NCBI GenBank assembly: GCA_015099395.1
Contig: AP024096.1
Coordinates: 1,364,001 to 1,428,000, forward strand
Direction of reading: 5' to 3'
Length of the DNA: 64,000 nucleotides
Source of the DNA: Ktedonobacteria bacterium brp13
GTDB lineage: Bacteria; Chloroflexota; Ktedonobacteria; Ktedonobacterales; Ktedonobacteraceae
The position numbers and the translations under genes are program-made. This document shows, one piece after another, positions 43,115 to 51,690 of this stretch. The notes beneath the pieces were generated by a model. That model worked only from the letters and a program-made list of their open reading frames with translations. It searched no databases and was not told where the DNA came from. The first letter of the stretch is position 1; each line of letters opens with the position of its first letter.

Positions 43115-43789
43115 ATGCTTGATTTTCCAGGAGGTGATATACAGATCACAGATGAGGCTGCTATCATCACCTGCCAGAAGCCTCTCTCAACAGTCTCTTC
43201 CGCACTGGTTGGGGGTGGTTTTTTCTGTACACAAACAATCATAAATTATCATGTCCCGCGTCACTATAACAATACTGAGCCTGCGGGTGAGCTTCGTGAC
43301 TATGCACAGGCGCAGGCTATTGGTGAGCCATTTGTCGGATTGATGACCGCGGTCCCAATGCGGTTTACAAAAACGCTGACGTTGCGCCGGAACACATTGA
43401 CCGTCACCAGTATTATCACTGCCGGATTGCATATCGCTGAAGCGTCAGGCTTGACTGTGCCTACCTTTATTACTCCCGGCACGATCAACATCATTGTTCT
43501 GGTGGATGCAAACCTGGTTGCATCGGCGATGGTCAATGCCATTATGACCGTCACTGAAGCGAAGACGGCTGTACTCGTGGAGCATGGTGTGCGAACGGAG
43601 GAAGGGTATCTGGCGACAGGAACAATGACCGATGCTGTTGTCGTTGGTTGTACCGGGAGCGGTGATCCTTTACCCTATGCTGGACCGGCGACCGAGGTCG
43701 GTGCCTGTATAGGTGCCTGTGTGAGGCAATGTATGCAGAAAGCTCTGCTCTATTGGCGGAATGGAGATACGTGTGACGCGAGAGACTAG
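43115..43789 (+). CDS. cbiZ: Adenosylcobinamide amidohydrolase CbiZ
   Basis: A 224-aa enzyme of the CbiZ family. Family markers are STVSSALVGGGF near the N-terminus, GLMTAVPM, TPGTINIIVLVDANL, and TEAKTAVLVEHGV with LATGTMTDAVVVGCTG. CbiZ cuts the amide of adenosylcobinamide or pseudo-B12 to release adenosylcobyric acid, which allows salvage of foreign corrinoids. The gene overlaps cbiB by 29 bases, so the cluster is co-translated. ATG 43115 follows AAAGGAG. Confidence 0.9.
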   Translation: MLDFPGGDIQITDEAAIITCQKPLSTVSSALVGGGFFCTQTIINYHVPRHYNNTEPAGELRDYAQAQAIGEPFVGLMTAVPMRFTKTLTLRRNTLTVTSIITAGLHIAEASGLTVPTFITPGTINIIVLVDANLVASAMVNAIMTVTEAKTAVLVEHGVRTEEGYLATGTMTDAVVVGCTGSGDPLPYAGPATEVGACIGACVRQCMQKALLYWRNGDTCDARD

Positions 43790-44804
43790 CAAGCAACAAC
43801 AGAAGCGTAATAATGGAATGCCTGTAGCCGAAATATTGACAGTGTTGGTTGCTTTCGGCGTAGATGCCATTGGAGAGCCACCTGTTGCGCTCCATCCCGT
43901 TGTCTGGTATGGCAAGTTGATTCGTTGGCTGGAGCGGCGAGCACCGGGGCAGCCTTTCCCGCAATTACTTTATGGCATGTTGATGGTAGGGAGTGCTGCA
44001 CCGTTTGCTATTTTGCCAGCGCGCGCTCTTCAACGTATCGCTCGCTGTTTCAATCGTAGCTGCTATATATCAGACCATGCATCAGGATACACAAATGCAG
44101 GGATTGTCCTCTCGGCGCTGATCGAAGGGCTGAGCCTCAAACCGTTTTTTGCATTAAAGATGCTTGTCAGTGCGGGAAAGTCGGTGCGTTGTGCGCTAGA
44201 GCAGCAGGATTTACCAGCAGCGCGTGAGGCGCTTCAGCAGTTGGTGAGTCGAGATCGTTCACAACTTTCTACCGAGCTGGTGGCTGCTGCAGCTATAGAA
44301 TCCCTGGCAGAGAATGTGAGTGATTCAGTAACGGCCCCGCTTTTTTATTATGCACTCTTTGGTTTACCGGGGGCTGCATTTTATCGTCTGTGCAATACCT
44401 TTGATTCAATGATAGGGTATCATGGGCGCTATGAATATCTGGGTAAGTTCGCTGCCCGCTTCGATGATGTGCTGAACTATCTGCCATCCAGGCTCTCTGC
44501 ACTGTTGATCATCGCTCTGGCTCCACTTTATCGAGGCAACCGGCGTGCTGCCTGGCAGATCTGGCGACGGGATGCTAGCAAGACAGAAAGTCCAAATGCT
44601 GGACATCCTATGGCCGCAGCCGCCGGTGCACTAGAGATACAGTTGGAGAAGGTAGATCACTACATCCTGGGCGATGCGCATCGGGCTCCTGCGGCTCAAG
44701 ATATTCGACAGGCTGAGCGTATGGTGTGGTGTGTAGGAGGAAGTGCTCTTTTGCTGACCGTTTTAGTGAAGCTGTTCTGGAGATCGTTACGATGGAATCG
44801 ATAG
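43761..44804 (+). CDS. cbiB: Adenosylcobinamide-phosphate synthase CbiB
   Basis: A 347-aa integral membrane protein. Markers are FGVDAIGEPPVALHPVVWYG (the usual D-x-x-x-G-x-P...HPV-x-x-G), SLAENVSDSVTAPLFYYALF (E-N-x-x-D), and NTFDSMIGYHGRYEYLGKFA (D-x-M-x-G-Y). It attaches aminopropanol phosphate to adenosylcobyric acid, the step right after CbiZ. ATG 43818 is an alternative start without the cbiZ overlap. The end overlaps cobD by 13 bases. Confidence 0.94.
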   Translation: MEIRVTRETSKQQQKRNNGMPVAEILTVLVAFGVDAIGEPPVALHPVVWYGKLIRWLERRAPGQPFPQLLYGMLMVGSAAPFAILPARALQRIARCFNRSCYISDHASGYTNAGIVLSALIEGLSLKPFFALKMLVSAGKSVRCALEQQDLPAAREALQQLVSRDRSQLSTELVAAAAIESLAENVSDSVTAPLFYYALFGLPGAAFYRLCNTFDSMIGYHGRYEYLGKFAARFDDVLNYLPSRLSALLIIALAPLYRGNRRAAWQIWRRDASKTESPNAGHPMAAAAGALEIQLEKVDHYILGDAHRAPAAQDIRQAERMVWCVGGSALLLTVLVKLFWRSLRWNR

Positions 44805-45889
44805 GAAATGATGTCGTTCATGGGGCTTTTGACTATGAGGAGCTTGAGCGGCTTGGAATGAGGCCAGATACGATTGTGGATTTCAGCGTGAATAGCAATC
44901 CATATGGACCCTCTCCTCTGGTGCGCCAGGCTCTTGCTCAGGTACCTATTGAATGCTATCCCGATCGTATATCTCTGGAGCTACGACGTGCTATTCTAGC
45001 GCGTGATTTACGTAGTACACAGTTCTCGCTCGACTCAATTATCTGTGGAAATGGGACGGCAGAACTGATCAACGTTATTGCGCGTGTATTGGTGCGTTCA
45101 GGCGATAAGGTCGCACTACTTGAACCAACCTTTGGTGAATACCGTGCCGCCTCACTGCTGGCCGGAGCTACGGTTGTGGCATATCGTGCACCCGCGGAAG
45201 AGCAGTTTGCTCTTGATATAGCCGTTGTCTGTGCCTGGTTGGAGCATGAGCGACCAACGTTGTTCTGGCTCTGCAATCCCAATAATCCTACCGGGCAGTG
45301 GCTCGATCGGCAAGCGCTGCTGTCACTGTATGCCGCTTGTCGACGGAATGGTACCGCACTGGTTATTGATGAGGCCTACTGGCATTTTCTGGTGCTACAG
45401 GAATCATTCTCCGCTATCGAGTTAGTAGGAGCAATGGAGGGTTCACCCGTTATTGTGCTTCGTTCACTTACGAAGGATTATGCCCTGGCGGGTCTACGTC
45501 TGGGATATGCCGCTGCTACTCCTGAAATAATTGCGCGCATACGTACGTTTCTGCCAGCCTGGAACGTGAGCGCTTTTGCACAGGCTGCTGGCGTCGCTGC
45601 ACTCTCTGACCATCGGTATCTCAATGTGACTTTATCTAACCTTGCTCTGGAGAGGCAAGCATTCTTCCAGGCGCTCGTAGCGAGAGGTTTGCGTTGTATC
45701 CCATCACGTACACATTTCTGCTTGATCGCTGTAGACGATGCAAGCAGGGTACGTCGGGCTTTATTACAAAAACATTTCCTGGTGCGTGATTGTACATCCT
45801 TTGGATTACCGCACTACATTCGTGTCTCTACTCAGCTACGTTCCCGCTGGGAACCATTTGTCGAGGCCCTGCGGGAAATTATAGCATAG
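44792..45889 (+). CDS. cobD: Threonine-phosphate decarboxylase CobD (HisC-like aminotransferase fold)
   Basis: A 365-aa PLP enzyme. ATG 44792 has TGGAG about 9 bases upstream. Motifs include DFSVNSNPYGPSPLV, CNPNNPTGQWLDRQ and the PLP lysine in RSLTKDYALAGLRLGYA. The HisC/CobD folds are similar, but position next to cbiB and cbiZ points to CobD, which makes (R)-1-amino-2-propanol phosphate from L-threonine phosphate. Together the three genes cover corrinoid remodelling up to adenosylcobinamide phosphate. Confidence 0.88.
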   Translation: MESIGNDVVHGAFDYEELERLGMRPDTIVDFSVNSNPYGPSPLVRQALAQVPIECYPDRISLELRRAILARDLRSTQFSLDSIICGNGTAELINVIARVLVRSGDKVALLEPTFGEYRAASLLAGATVVAYRAPAEEQFALDIAVVCAWLEHERPTLFWLCNPNNPTGQWLDRQALLSLYAACRRNGTALVIDEAYWHFLVLQESFSAIELVGAMEGSPVIVLRSLTKDYALAGLRLGYAAATPEIIARIRTFLPAWNVSAFAQAAGVAALSDHRYLNVTLSNLALERQAFFQALVARGLRCIPSRTHFCLIAVDDASRVRRALLQKHFLVRDCTSFGLPHYIRVSTQLRSRWEPFVEALREIIA

Positions 45890-45915
45890 TGAGGAGGCGT
45901 GCACGGAATTTATGC

Positions 45916-46611
45916 TCAAGAAATCGCACGAGCAATGAGAAATGCAGCGGCTGCGGCAAGACCACCGATGAGTGCTGTCTGCAATCCACTGCGCAGTGGT
46001 TTTGTGCCAGTAAACCGCCCTTTGACATAACCAAATATAAGCAGAGCAAACAGTGTGGCGACGACCGATGTGAGTAGTGCTGTTCTGGCAACAGGGAGCA
46101 ATATATATGGACTCAATGGGATCAAGCCACCGATAATATAGGATAACGCAATCGTCAAAGCACTGGTCAAAGCACGCCTGGGATCTGGTTTTTCCAGCCC
46201 CAGTTCAAAACGCATCATAAAATCAACCCAGGCGTCAGGGCGCTTACTCAACGCCTCGATAAGGGGGGCGCTTTGGTCAGCTGTCAGTCCATAAGATACA
46301 AAAATGTCGCGCACCTCCTCTCTTTCTGCCTCTGCCTTTTCTATTATCTCTGCCTGCTCACGCTTGCGCTCACTCACATAATGTTCTACATCACTTCTAG
46401 CCGCCAGATAGCCACCCAGACCCATAGCAATGGAGCCAGCAGCAATCTCAGCCAGACCAGCGGTCACAACAATTGTGGTTGAGCTAACAGCTCCTGAAAG
46501 GCCAGCAGCCAGAGCAAAAGGAACAGTCAATCCATCCGACATGCCAATAACAATATCGCGAACAGTCTCTCCTGCAGTAAAGTGTCGTTCGATATGTGGT
46601 GTTTGAGGCAT
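45916..46611 (-). CDS. VIT1/CCC1-family Fe2+/Mn2+ transporter
   Basis: A 231-aa membrane protein with five helices. The first helix region is RDIVIGMSDGLTVPFALAAG with the family-typical MSDGLT. The second is EIAAGSIAMGLGGYLA. A cytoplasmic metal-binding, coiled segment (KREQAEIIEKAEAEREEVRD) follows. The last helices cover about residues 140-230. It exports or stores divalent iron or manganese. A 16-bp palindrome stands 55 bases before the start. The ribosome site AGGAG is good. Confidence 0.92.
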   Translation of the reverse strand: MPQTPHIERHFTAGETVRDIVIGMSDGLTVPFALAAGLSGAVSSTTIVVTAGLAEIAAGSIAMGLGGYLAARSDVEHYVSERKREQAEIIEKAEAEREEVRDIFVSYGLTADQSAPLIEALSKRPDAWVDFMMRFELGLEKPDPRRALTSALTIALSYIIGGLIPLSPYILLPVARTALLTSVVATLFALLIFGYVKGRFTGTKPLRSGLQTALIGGLAAAAAFLIARAIS

Positions 46612-46665
46612 AGGTACATCTCCTCATTTCTATTGAGGACAGGCGCGATGGCCTCTGATACTGCC

Positions 46666-46681
46666 CTCAGTGATCACTGAG
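46666..46681. promoter_or_regulatory. 16-bp perfect palindrome upstream of VIT1-like gene
   Basis: CTCAGTGATCACTGAG is a perfect 16-base palindrome 55 bases before the start of the VIT1-like gene. A metal-responsive repressor could bind here; this is inferred only from position and symmetry. Confidence 0.4.
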
Positions 46682-46768
46682 AGTGTACCACATTCCATAT
46701 TCCAGAGGCGAGATGTCAGGCATATCCTGTCTTTGTCGTTAACATGGCCGGTGCCATATTTTCTTCCT

Positions 46769-46816
46769 ACATTCGTACGCGAGCAAGACTTCTACATTTT
46801 GCTCGCGTACGAATGT
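46769..46816 (-). terminator. 18-bp perfect hairpin after Ddn-like gene
   Basis: Arms 46769-46786 and 46799-46816 pair perfectly over 18 bases around a 12-base loop. It lies just downstream of the Ddn-like gene on the minus strand and upstream of the VIT1-like gene. Confidence 0.65.
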
Positions 46817-46857
46817 GCCGCCAGGATATGTAGGAAAGGTAAGATACCAGGTAATCT

Positions 46858-47316
46858 TCAGGCATTTGGGGTGAGGACGATGACTGGAATGGTGCGTGTT
46901 GTACGTTTCTGATAGCCAACAAATTGTTTGTAGTTATCGGCGATAATTGACCAGAGACGCTCGCGCTCTGTTCCTTCTGCTTCCTGTGCTGTGACGGGGA
47001 TGACATTTGCTCCGACCTGGATGGTGGCTTGTGGATTGCTTTTGAGATTTAACCACCATGTTGGATGCTTCTCCGCTCCTCCAGCAGAGGCAATGATGAT
47101 ATGATGTCCTTCATCACGGAAGAAGAAGAGTGGTGTGTCACGCTTGACACCACTTTTGCGACCAGTTGTAGTAAGGATAAGTAGATGCTCGCCTCCACCA
47201 ACTTTGCCGTTTGTTAGACGATAGAGGGAGACCTGTCCCTTCATAAAAGCGCGTTGCAGGCTTTTGCCTACTCCACCTGATGGTTTTTTCTTTACGGCTG
47301 GATCCTGAGCTGGCAT
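46858..47316 (-). CDS. Deazaflavin (F420)-dependent nitroreductase-family protein
   Basis: A 152-aa split-barrel protein of the Ddn type. Markers are LLILTTTGRKSGVKRDTPLF (the G-R-x-S-G-x-x-R-x-x-P-L motif), ASAGGAEKHPTWWLNLKSNP and the final YQKRTTRTIPVIVL. Ddn-like enzymes use F420H2 to reduce quinones or nitro compounds. The fbiC gene in the same window supports F420 as the cofactor. The start follows AAGGAG. It belongs to a single-gene unit ended by the 18-bp hairpin. Confidence 0.92.
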   Translation of the reverse strand: MPAQDPAVKKKPSGGVGKSLQRAFMKGQVSLYRLTNGKVGGGEHLLILTTTGRKSGVKRDTPLFFFRDEGHHIIIASAGGAEKHPTWWLNLKSNPQATIQVGANVIPVTAQEAEGTERERLWSIIADNYKQFVGYQKRTTRTIPVIVLTPNA

Positions 47317-47534
47317 ATATGTACTCCTTGATAGGATGATGCCTTTGAGAACGCCTTATATTCAAAAAATGATCTTCCTGAGTATATCACATACGCTGCT
47401 CCACACATCATACGTGGGCGAAGTTTGGAAACGTGTTGTGTCGGGCGTTGAAATCCTTCATGCGAAGTGGTTGGTTGACAGCAAATAGCAGACTCAGGAG
47501 ACTTCCCTGGCTTTACAATCTTTCACACATGTAA

Positions 47535-47549
47535 GATAGTATTACTATC
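47535..47549. promoter_or_regulatory. 15-bp dyad upstream of aldo/keto reductase
   Basis: GATAGTA-T-TACTATC is a perfect 7-1-7 dyad about 55 bases before the aldo/keto reductase start. It is a candidate operator. Confidence 0.4.
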
Positions 47550-47602
47550 GTTCTGTCTGCTTGTTTGGCCGTGATATAGATAATAAATCTTGAAAGTGAG
47601 TT

Positions 47603-48577
47603 ATGCTAATGATTAAGACGAATGAATATGGGTATCGCAAACTCGGGGCTTCAGGCATTGAGGTTTCTCCGCTAGGTATTGGTACCAATCGGTGGGGGAG
47701 CGGTCAAGGGAGCAATCGTGAAACTATATACAAAACTTTTGATGCCTACCTGGAGGCTGGTCTGAACTTTTTTGATACTGCGGAGGTTTATACCGGGACG
47801 TATTCAGAACGTGTGCTGGGTGAATGTCTGAGGCGCAACCGCCAGAATGTGGTAATTGCAACCAAGTTTGCGCCGCTCCCCAATCGTCTTTCGTCGCATA
47901 CATTGATGGATGCGTTAGATGCCAGTTTACAACGTCTGGGTCTGGAGACAATCGATCTCTATATGGTACATTGGCCTTTTACCTTGCTCAATATCGAGGC
48001 CTTGATGGATGAAATGGCGCTGGCTGTCCACCGTGGCAAAGTGCGTGCTGTTGGCGTCAGTAATTTCAATGTTGAGCAGATGCGCCGTGCTCATGCTCGC
48101 CTGAGCCATTATGAGATTCCACTCGCTGTCAACGAGGTGCACTACAGCCTTGTTCACCGTCAGCCAGAGGATAATGGTGTACTGGAGGCCTGCCAGGAAC
48201 TTGATGTAGCATTAATTGCCTATCGTCCACTAGAGAGTGGATCGATTGCTCATGCTGTTGACCTGGAAGTGCGGAACGCTACTGTCGCGCCAATTTTACT
48301 GCGTCAAGGACGTCGTCTCATCTCATCTTTGCAATATCCAAAAAATCAGGAGCATCTGGTGACACTGCGCAGCACAGTAGATGAGGTTGCTCGTGCACAT
48401 GGCAAGACACACAGCCAGGTTGCATTGAATTGGCTTCTACAGCGTGATGAGCGTATTATCCCTATCCCTGGTGCCACAAGTCCTGAGCACGTGACAGAGA
48501 ATGCTGAGACATTGACCTGGAAGCTTACTCCCGATGAGTTCGCTGTTATCAATGCTGCTTCTACTCCCTGGAAATAA
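47603..48577 (+). CDS. Aldo/keto reductase
   Basis: A 324-aa TIM-barrel oxidoreductase. The catalytic Asp and Tyr are in NFFDTAEVYTGTYSERVLG, the Lys in NVVIATKFAP and the His in IDLYMVHWPF. The C-terminal NADPH-binding motif is IIPIPGATSPEHVTENAETL. It reduces an aldehyde or ketone, and the substrate is unknown. The central VGVSNFNVEQMRRAH is standard. It stands alone between a dyad and a terminator hairpin. ATG 47609 is an alternative start. Confidence 0.94.
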   Translation: MLMIKTNEYGYRKLGASGIEVSPLGIGTNRWGSGQGSNRETIYKTFDAYLEAGLNFFDTAEVYTGTYSERVLGECLRRNRQNVVIATKFAPLPNRLSSHTLMDALDASLQRLGLETIDLYMVHWPFTLLNIEALMDEMALAVHRGKVRAVGVSNFNVEQMRRAHARLSHYEIPLAVNEVHYSLVHRQPEDNGVLEACQELDVALIAYRPLESGSIAHAVDLEVRNATVAPILLRQGRRLISSLQYPKNQEHLVTLRSTVDEVARAHGKTHSQVALNWLLQRDERIIPIPGATSPEHVTENAETLTWKLTPDEFAVINAASTPWK

Positions 48578-48587
48578 GCAGCTATGC

Positions 48588-48621
48588 GGCACCTATCAAC
48601 ACATGTATGTTGATGGGTGCC
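48588..48621 (+). terminator. Hairpin after aldo/keto reductase
   Basis: A 14-bp stem with one T-G pair (48588-48601 with 48608-48621) around a 6-base loop, followed by TGAAAATCT. Confidence 0.75.
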
Positions 48622-48814
48622 TGAAAATCTCTTATGGAAGAACATGCTATTTGAAGGTATCACAAGTCGGAGCTGACTCTCTCATCGAGAAACATTGCAA
48701 ATGGGCTATGTAGTTGCTGGAAGCGTCGGCAATTGATATAGTAGAGGTAAGGAATTATTGTAAGGCTATTGCTCAGGAACAAGCTTGTTGCGGCGCGAAA
48801 AGGAGAAAAGACAG

Positions 48815-48988
48815 ATGAGTCAACTTACTATTCCTGTGAGACTTTTCCTTGCCTTCTTATTTGCATTATGTATTATTGTCGGCGTTGCCTACCTTGAGAT
48901 CATGCTCAAATTTAGTACATATATTGCCCTCATTATCTGCCTGATTGCTGCCTGTCTGCTTCCTCTGATCGTCAGTGGCAATGATTGA
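48815..48988 (+). CDS. Small two-helix membrane protein
   Basis: A 57-aa protein. ATG 48815 has AAGGAG 10 bases upstream. It has two hydrophobic helices (RLFLAFLFALCIIVGVAYLE and TYIALIICLIAACLLPLIV) with a very short polar tail. I do not recognise a family. Similar tiny membrane proteins follow at 49470 and 50020. Its 3' end overlaps the tail of the decayed Clp N-domain gene on the other strand by 17 bases. Confidence 0.6.
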   Translation: MSQLTIPVRLFLAFLFALCIIVGVAYLEIMLKFSTYIALIICLIAACLLPLIVSGND

Positions 48989-49401
48989 GTGCTTTTGGTG
49001 GTGCATCCGGCAGCCCGGCATCTCCTGACTGTGGCCATTGAGACTTGCGATCATAAATAAAGACAATACCAGCATGGACGCGCTCTGGCGTAATATTCAG
49101 AGGCACCAGGAATGAAGAGAGACTACCTTCAACTCGCCAGTCCCCGTAACATATGTTCAGTTCCAATAAACTGATGTTTTAGCGCAATCGCCTCTTCGCG
49201 TGATAAATTGAGTGCGTGAAGACTTTCTGGCGTCAGAAGACTAACAAGGGTGTCGAACTGTGAATCTTGTTCTGGATTCACCCTATAATACAGATGAGCG
49301 TTACAGCGTATTGTGTCCGCGTGAAATTGCTGCTCAAGAAGCGGATGTACATAGATTCTTATAGCCAAAACACCCCTTTTAAATGTATAGTTGAGGTGCA
49401 T
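48972..49401 (-). pseudogene. Frameshifted Clp N-terminal-domain protein
   Basis: Two minus-strand frames together encode a Clp_N-type repeat. The first (49401-49129) ends LSREEAIALKHQFIGTEHML and RGLAS, the signature of a Clp N-domain (E-E-A...H-x-x-I-G-T-E-H-x-L-x-G-L). The second, shifted by one base near 49130, continues VEGSLSSFLVPLNITPERVH and AGIVFIYDR, which is the second half of the same repeat. A single indel therefore splits the gene. The AAA+ part of a ClpC is absent, so the parent was probably a stand-alone Clp N-domain protein. Confidence 0.65.
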
Positions 49402-49469
49402 AGTATGTGTTACTATTAATTCAAGTATTGTATTTTTGAGATCACAATAGCTGAAGGAAAGGTGTCTCG

Positions 49470-49661
49470 ATGAGGAAACTCATGCCCACTATTTTGATTA
49501 TTTTAGGCTTCCTGGTGTTACTAGCTCTTTTAGGAATGTATCCTCAGTCTGAAGCTGAAGCAAGAATCATTAGTTTCTTCTCACTATTACTTTTTTTGGG
49601 ACTTACGGGCAGTGTTCTTGTCCTTATTATTGCCAGGTTGAAATATAGAAATAGTAGATAA
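49470..49661 (+). CDS. Small two-helix membrane protein
   Basis: A 63-aa protein with GGAAAGG about 9 bases before its ATG. Two hydrophobic helices (LMPTILIILGFLVLLALLGM and FFSLLLFLGLTGSVLVLIIA) are joined by a short acidic loop and end with a basic tail (RLKYRNSR). The family is unknown. Confidence 0.6.
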   Translation: MRKLMPTILIILGFLVLLALLGMYPQSEAEARIISFFSLLLFLGLTGSVLVLIIARLKYRNSR

Positions 49662-50019
49662 TGGCCTTTACTATGTTGGGGTAGAGCTACGTAAGCTATC
49701 ACCAGGGGTAGTGTCGCAGGTATAAACGATATGAAAGGCATGGGAGAAGATATAAAAGAATAGTGGATGCTATTGAATAGGGAAGCGCTCCATTGCCTGA
49801 TTATAGGAAGGTTGGGCATCAGGATATATGGTAGCTGAATATCAAGGGCCGCTTACTGCTTTCCTCTGCTTCAGATTTATAGCATAGCATATCTGGTCAG
49901 CCAATCATATATTTGAAATCCCTTGACAAAATAATAGCAATCTGTTATACATATGAATGTGGGATATATTTCTGTCGCGCAGATTGAACAATGAACGTCC
50001 TTACCGAAAGGATTCACTG
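49662..50019. other. Intergenic region with a strong promoter
   Basis: No gene is visible over about 360 bases. The last 100 bases hold the consensus-like promoter at 49923-49951 for the next small gene. The remainder shows no clear structure. Confidence 0.4.
49923..49951 (+). promoter_or_regulatory. Near-consensus sigma-70 promoter
   Basis: TTGACA (49923-49928), a 17-base spacer and TATACA (49946-49951), about 70 bases before ATG 50020. It is one of the best promoter matches in the window. Confidence 0.75.
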
Positions 50020-50337
50020 ATGGACAAAGTACGGCGCTTTCTGTGGGAAAAATTTGGCGTGACTCTGGATCGTGAAACGCGTATTGTTGGTAGTATTGTT
50101 GTACTGAGTATACTTGCGGCAGTCGTTTTTGGCATTTTCTTTGCGATTACCCACGCTACACTTTTCTTACTCCTGGTGGTTTTGAGCGCATCCGCGGCGG
50201 GAATAGTTGCGATTGGCAGCTGCTATAGCTCGCTCTCCTGGAGTCTAGGCAGTAAAGAGGAGCGCAAGGAAATCGAGGAAGAGATTGCTCTTAAACAATG
50301 GAGAAGAAGGGCGCGCGATACGCACTATGAGCCATAA
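50020..50337 (+). CDS. Small membrane protein with charged C-terminus
   Basis: A 105-aa protein. ATG 50020 has GAAAGGA 7 bases upstream. It has two membrane helices (IVGSIVVLSILAAVVFGIFF and LFLLLVVLSASAAGIVAIGS). A highly charged tail follows (KEERKEIEEEIALKQWRRRA). The family is unknown. It is driven by a near-consensus promoter, so it may be well expressed. Confidence 0.65.
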   Translation: MDKVRRFLWEKFGVTLDRETRIVGSIVVLSILAAVVFGIFFAITHATLFLLLVVLSASAAGIVAIGSCYSSLSWSLGSKEERKEIEEEIALKQWRRRARDTHYEP

Positions 50338-50437
50338 GCGCTGTAGGCGCTGACAGTTCCCATTGATTTCTACAGCTAGCAGGCTCGCCTACGCTGGTTT
50401 AGACCTCTTAGTGTCTTGGAAAGGCCAGCACGGCCCT

Positions 50438-50551
50438 TGAGTATTAACGGATACCGTTGCTAAATTGTTTTTCTGTGCTCAGTATGAGCTTATGTTCCTC
50501 GTTGATTTCAACTCGGTAGATGATTTTAGCAACAGCATCCGTTAATACTCA
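50438..50551. repeat. 114-bp element with 27-bp terminal inverted repeats
   Basis: Arms 50438-50464 and 50525-50551 match in 25 of 27 positions as inverted repeats and enclose 60 bases without a gene. This is the layout of a MITE-like element or a very long stem-loop. No direct target duplication is evident. It lies in the 415-base gap between the small membrane protein and the ABC exporter operon; the rest of that gap holds only the dyad at 50690. Confidence 0.55.
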
Positions 50552-50689
50552 TCAGAACATCAGAACTTATATTATTCCCCACTCTTGTTGTCGTTTTTCT
50601 CTGCTACTCTGCCCATGCCAGGAACGTACGAAAAACGCTGTCCACGATTATACTGTATACTAAACAAAAGTGATTACGTGTCAACTTGC

Positions 50690-50707
50690 GTAAACCAGAA
50701 TGTTTAC
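50690..50707. promoter_or_regulatory. Dyad upstream of ABC exporter operon
   Basis: GTAAAC-N6-GTTTAC (50690-50707) is a 6-6-6 inverted repeat 45 bases before the ATPase start. It is a weak operator candidate. Confidence 0.3.
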
Positions 50708-50752
50708 TTGCTGCGTTTTAAGCGTTTTATTAAAGATAGTAGCAGAAATTGT

Positions 50753-51688
50753 ATGCCTACACCACCATTACACCCTTTTTCCGCGGCAGTCTACCTGAAG
50801 CAGGTGACCTGCCAGATTGAAAAACGCGTTATTCTCGATCAGATTAGCCTCACGATGAAGCAAGGGTCGATTACGGGGATACTGGGCCCTAATGGAGCAG
50901 GCAAAACGACGCTGCTCAGTTTGATTACCGGTTTACGACGGCCCACCTCCGGTACTGTCATGGTTTTTCAAGAGGATCTCGCCAGGCATATTGGTAAGCT
51001 TCGGCGCGGGATGGGTGTTGTCTTTCAAGAGACTGCCCTCTATGATGAGCTTACAACGTTTGAAAACCTACGTTTTGCAGCCTCTCTCTATCAGGTTCCC
51101 AATCCTCAGCAGCGTATCAAAGAGGTGCTGGCGTTACTTTCCCTTTCAGATCGTGCCCAGGATCGGGTACAGACATTGTCAGGTGGCCTGCAAAGGCGCG
51201 TCGCCATTGCTCGTGCTCTCTTGCATTCGCCTGACCTCTTGCTCATCGATGAGCCGACACTGGGTGTAGACGTTGAAGCACGGCATGCCATCTGGTCGCA
51301 CCTGCGCTATCTGAAAACGACTGGTACCAGTATTATCGTATCGACAAATTATCTCGATGAGGCACTGGCCCTCTGTGATATGGTCGCGGTGCTGCGCTCT
51401 GGTACGTTGTTGACCTATGAAACCCCTCAGCAACTGATAGCCAGGGCGGGAAGTTGCCTGGATATCGAATGTGATGCCGCTACACGGGAGATGGTCATGA
51501 CTGCGTTCTCTGGTATGGACGGCATTCGTCATATTCAACCGACTGCGGCGGGCGCTTCTCTCTTTCTTTCAGGGAGTATCGGTCCCGACGAGGTGATGAG
51601 TGAGGTGTTTGCGCTGGCTCCTGTCAATGGCTTTCGGATTCGTGGCGCTGATCTCGCCGAGGTTTTTAAAGCTCTGGAAGAGGGATAA
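50753..51688 (+). CDS. ABC exporter ATP-binding protein
   Basis: A 311-aa ATPase of the DrrA/CcmA type. Walker A is GPNGAGKTTLL, the Q-loop VVFQETALYDEL, the signature LSGGLQRRVAIARAL, Walker B LLLIDEPTLGVD and the H-loop-equivalent IIVSTNYLDEAL. That H-loop has Asn where His is usual. ATG 50753 is chosen because the ATPase fold begins about 15 residues later; the ribosome site is weak. It pairs with the permease that starts 2 bases after its stop. Confidence 0.92.
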   Translation: MPTPPLHPFSAAVYLKQVTCQIEKRVILDQISLTMKQGSITGILGPNGAGKTTLLSLITGLRRPTSGTVMVFQEDLARHIGKLRRGMGVVFQETALYDELTTFENLRFAASLYQVPNPQQRIKEVLALLSLSDRAQDRVQTLSGGLQRRVAIARALLHSPDLLLIDEPTLGVDVEARHAIWSHLRYLKTTGTSIIVSTNYLDEALALCDMVAVLRSGTLLTYETPQQLIARAGSCLDIECDAATREMVMTAFSGMDGIRHIQPTAAGASLFLSGSIGPDEVMSEVFALAPVNGFRIRGADLAEVFKALEEG

Positions 51689-51690
51689 CC

